DNA from: Labrenzia sp. R4_2
GTDB lineage: Bacteria; Pseudomonadota; Alphaproteobacteria; Rhizobiales; Stappiaceae
Assembly: GCF_017743865.1 (NCBI RefSeq)
Contig: NZ_JAGHRJ010000001.1
Span: 186,001 to 250,000 of the forward strand
Direction of reading: 5' to 3'
Length of the DNA stretch: 64,000 nucleotides
Part shown: in pieces, positions 61,478-64,000 of the stretch
Numbering within the stretch: position 1 is the first letter of the stretch
Layout: every line of letters begins with the position of its first letter
Made by a program: the position numbers and the translations under genes
The notes under the pieces: model-generated
What the model was told of the DNA's origin: nothing
Seen by the model: the letters and a program-made list of their open reading frames with translations, nothing else
The model's database searches: none

Positions 61478-64000
61478 ATGCCGGCTAGAAACAAACACCA
61501 GGCAGGACGCCGCGGCCGAGATGTGTATGACAGTCTAGATCGGAACGATTTGCCTCACCGCGAACCCGCGCGCGCCCGAATTGAAAGACTCACCCGAACA
61601 GCAACTGCTCTCGGCGGATATGATCGCATGTATTCTGGTGAACGCGGGCCGGAAGGAGATCTGGACGCCGTTGCAGATGAGCTGGACCGTCTTCTGTCCG
61701 AACAAGCCGAGCGGGAAGCACCACAACGCGGGCGTGGGCGTTCGTCCCGTTCAGCTCCACGTCGGGGGCGGGAGCGCGCACAAGACGCTGGTATTGATGA
61801 TGTTATGGGGGCGCTGGACCGTCTCGACCGGCAGGTCCAAGGACTCGCCGGTGACGAAGACTATGCAGACGACTATGAGCGCGCACCGTCCCGCAGCCAC
61901 CGCCCTGGCCGGTATGCCATCGACGCGCTAAACGAGCCCGATCCTTACGGGGATGATGACGTCTATTATGACGATGATCCATATGCGGATTATGGCGACG
62001 AAGATGATGCTTATTATCAGCGGGCACCGCGCCGCAGTTCGATCGCCAGCCGGAATGCGTCGATGCACGCCTACAAGGATCTGGGACGCCGCATTGATGC
62101 GCTGAGAAAACCTCAAGAACAAGCGCTGGCGCATGTTCGCGAAGAGCTTGGGACTTTGCGCGATGCACTCGGCGGAATTGCACGCGGAACCAATGAGACC
62201 GTCAGCCGTCAGAATGCCGAGTTGCGCCGGTTGGCCGACATGGTGGACCGGCTGCGCAATGACAAAAAGAACGATCAGCTTGCAAAAGAGATCCGCAAGG
62301 AAGTTGCCGAGCTGAAGTCTCTGGTCGGCCGGACCAACGTGGAAGGCGCTCTTCAGACGCTCGAACACGGCTACGCGCACATTTTGCAGCGGCTTGACGA
62401 ATTGTCCCGAGCTTCTGTCGACCCGCGCGTCCTGCGCAGCGTTACCGTTCGGTTAAATGAGATCGAAGACGCCTTTGCAGCCCTGCCGCGTTCTGAGCAC
62501 ATGATGGTCCTGGAGGATCGGGTCGTCTCAATTGCCGAACGTATGGAAGAACTGCTTCAGCGCAAGGATCATGCTGAGATCGAACCCTTGCGCGCTGAGC
62601 TGCGCGAAGTGCGCGGGTTTGTGCAACAGATCGATGTGAAGGGTCTGGTTGAAAGCATCGACGACCGGATGAAGTTCGTCTCCAACCGCCTGGACGATCT
62701 GGAAACGCTGGCAAAAGAACAGCGCGGCCTCGACAATCGGCTGTCCGCAATGGAACAGCGGATGCCGGAGCCGGAAACGATCACAAGGCTTCAGGGGCGG
62801 CTTGAAGACATCGTCGGCATGATGGCCGACGACCGGTCGGCGCCTGCAGATCAGGAGCATCTCGCGCAACTGGATCACCGTCTCAACGACATCGTTGACC
62901 GTCTTGAGCGGATGGAGCAGGCCAAACCAATCCAATCGGGCGATCCAGGTGCATTCGACGCCTTGGGAAAACGGCTTGAAGCGATTTCAACAAAGATCGA
63001 TGCGATTGAAAAAAGGGCGGCCCGCCCCGTCATTGCGCCTGTAGCAGCGGCACAAAGCGCTTCCGGCGCGGACACCGAGTTTTTCGCGCAGATCAAGGAT
63101 CGCTTGAACGATCTGACTACCCGGCTCGATCAACCGAAAGATACAGTTACGACGTCGGATCTCGATAAACTGCGTTCGGAGATCACGGCGATGCGCGAAC
63201 GGGTCGCGCAGCCAGCGTCGACCGATGCGCTCGAGCAACGGATCTCCGATCTCGCACAGCTTGTGACCACAAGTGGCGGCAAGGTTGACGACAAGGGGCT
63301 CGAAGTTCTGGGCGCCAAAGTCGCTGCTTTGGCCGAGCAGATTGAGACATCATCGTCGAACGCTCAGAATTCGGATCAGATTTCTTCTGTTCTTGAACGG
63401 ATTGAGGCAGGGCTCGCCGAAACACGCTCTGATGTGGCCGGCATTGCGCGCAGGGCGGCCCAGGAAGCTGTGGCCAATGCACCAAAAGCCAAAAACAGCG
63501 AGTATGACGCGGCTATCTCGTCGCTGCAAAACGACCTCAAACGTCTTTTGGATGCAGCCGAAGGCAGCGAAGAGCGGACCCGCAACACCTTTGACGGCGT
63601 AAAATCCGTCCTTGGGTCCATCACCGAGCGCTTGGACACGCTGGAGCGCGTTGAGCCTGCACCGAAGCAAAAGTCCGATCCAGCACCAGAAGCGGCGGGC
63701 GGTTTGTTCTCGCCGATTAAGGTTGCCGAGCGTCCGCCACTCTTTGCGAAGGCCCAGCCAGACGTTGTACAGAGCAAGGCCCAGGCTGAGCCGGCTCCGC
63801 TGCCCGTTGAAGACACGCCGGAACCCCCGAGGGATCGCAAAGCCGACTTTATTGCTGCTGCCCGCCGGGCCGCACAGGCTGCATCTGCTGAAGCGGCTCA
63901 GCTTGAGAAGAAGAAACCGGCCAAGGAAGAGGCAGAGAGCGCAGACGAAGAACGTGGCAAGGCGCGAGTCGGCTGGCTTCGCAATGTGTTGAAGCGGTCT
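61478..64000 (+). CDS. PodJ-like polarity/localisation protein, N-terminal part (3'-truncated by window edge)
   Basis: Open frame of 841 codons that runs off the right edge, starting MPARNKHQAGRRGRDVYDSL (ATG 61478, AGGAT upstream). Basic N-terminus, a Tyr/Asp-rich acidic stretch at about 160-180 (DDVYYDDDPYADYGDEDDAY), long coiled coil at about 200-700 (RRLADMVDRLRNDKKNDQLA), then a Pro-rich part and DFIAAARRAAQAASAEAAQ, a motif I associate with PodJ/SEL1 proteins of rhizobial relatives, just before an expected membrane span. The C-terminal SEL1/peptidoglycan-binding part is outside the window. Confidence 0.75.
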   Translation, partial: MPARNKHQAGRRGRDVYDSLDRNDLPHREPARARIERLTRTATALGGYDRMYSGERGPEGDLDAVADELDRLLSEQAEREAPQRGRGRSSRSAPRRGRERAQDAGIDDVMGALDRLDRQVQGLAGDEDYADDYERAPSRSHRPGRYAIDALNEPDPYGDDDVYYDDDPYADYGDEDDAYYQRAPRRSSIASRNASMHAYKDLGRRIDALRKPQEQALAHVREELGTLRDALGGIARGTNETVSRQNAELRRLADMVDRLRNDKKNDQLAKEIRKEVAELKSLVGRTNVEGALQTLEHGYAHILQRLDELSRASVDPRVLRSVTVRLNEIEDAFAALPRSEHMMVLEDRVVSIAERMEELLQRKDHAEIEPLRAELREVRGFVQQIDVKGLVESIDDRMKFVSNRLDDLETLAKEQRGLDNRLSAMEQRMPEPETITRLQGRLEDIVGMMADDRSAPADQEHLAQLDHRLNDIVDRLERMEQAKPIQSGDPGAFDALGKRLEAISTKIDAIEKRAARPVIAPVAAAQSASGADTEFFAQIKDRLNDLTTRLDQPKDTVTTSDLDKLRSEITAMRERVAQPASTDALEQRISDLAQLVTTSGGKVDDKGLEVLGAKVAALAEQIETSSSNAQNSDQISSVLERIEAGLAETRSDVAGIARRAAQEAVANAPKAKNSEYDAAISSLQNDLKRLLDAAEGSEERTRNTFDGVKSVLGSITERLDTLERVEPAPKQKSDPAPEAAGGLFSPIKVAERPPLFAKAQPDVVQSKAQAEPAPLPVEDTPEPPRDRKADFIAAARRAAQAASAEAAQLEKKKPAKEEAESADEERGKARVGWLRNVLKRS

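Noticed and set aside
1-64000. CRISPR arrays, insertion sequences, rRNA operons
   Set aside because: No regularly spaced direct repeats, transposase-like frames, or rRNA sequence were seen on reading either strand.

Overview
The window comes from a GC-rich alphaproteobacterium that makes bacteriochlorophyll. Roughly the first 27 kb is one end of a photosynthesis gene cluster of the purple-bacterial type: puhE-hemA-idi, the puf operon with a tetrahaem pufC and no pufX, bchCXYZ, crtEF, crtDC, crtIB and bchIDO. The rest is ordinary chromosomal housekeeping and accessory sequence. Gene content (spheroidene-type crtC/crtD/crtF, P450-dependent chemistry, marine-type transporters, PodJ-like polarity factor) fits an aerobic anoxygenic phototroph of the Stappiaceae/Roseibium (Labrenzia) type; that assignment is an inference from gene content and not from a database match.

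Layout. 0-2.5 kb: puhE (cut by the left edge), hemA, idi on the plus strand. 2.8-11.8 kb, minus strand: bchC-bchX-bchY-bchZ-pufQ-pufB-pufA-pufL-pufM-pufC, a continuous superoperon ended by an intrinsic terminator at 2836-2865. 11.9-14.0 kb: crtE-crtF (minus). 14.1-16.5 kb: crtD-crtC (plus). 16.5-19.3 kb: crtI-crtB (minus). 19.4-22.9 kb: a non-canonical insert holding a multi-spanning membrane protein, a cytochrome P450 and an ATP-grasp ligase, in the place where Rhodobacter carries tspO and crtA. 22.9-26.8 kb: bchI-bchD-bchO (minus), with the ATP-grasp gene as the apparent fourth gene of that operon. TGT-N12-ACA sites of the PpsR/CrtJ type stand in front of bchC (two sites, 8 bp apart, over a good -35/-10), in the crtE/crtD divergent region, in front of crtI and in front of bchI, so the whole cluster looks PpsR-controlled.

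27-64 kb: a universal stress protein, BCCT transporter, tRNA-Gly(CCC), NaChBac-type sodium channel, NagZ, YigZ, double-length dCTP deaminase, a SAM-II riboswitch with terminator ahead of metZ, an ArsR/ABM divergent pair with two inverted-repeat operators, a LysR/LysE divergent pair, apaG, class I lysyl-tRNA synthetase, a cytoplasmic chemoreceptor with globin, MCP, CZB and PilZ modules in one chain, an S24-like repressor, pyrD, MATE and histone-deacetylase-like genes, an AraC regulator, a fatty-acid oxidation operon (acyl-CoA dehydrogenase, GST, thiolase, FadJ) with an upstream MerR regulator and matching operator-like sites, and finally the 5' part of a PodJ-like polarity protein that runs off the right edge.

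Most interesting for follow-up: the P450/ATP-grasp/membrane-protein insert inside the photosynthesis cluster, the four-module chemoreceptor, the missing conventional start of crtC, and the SAM-II terminator/antiterminator arrangement.
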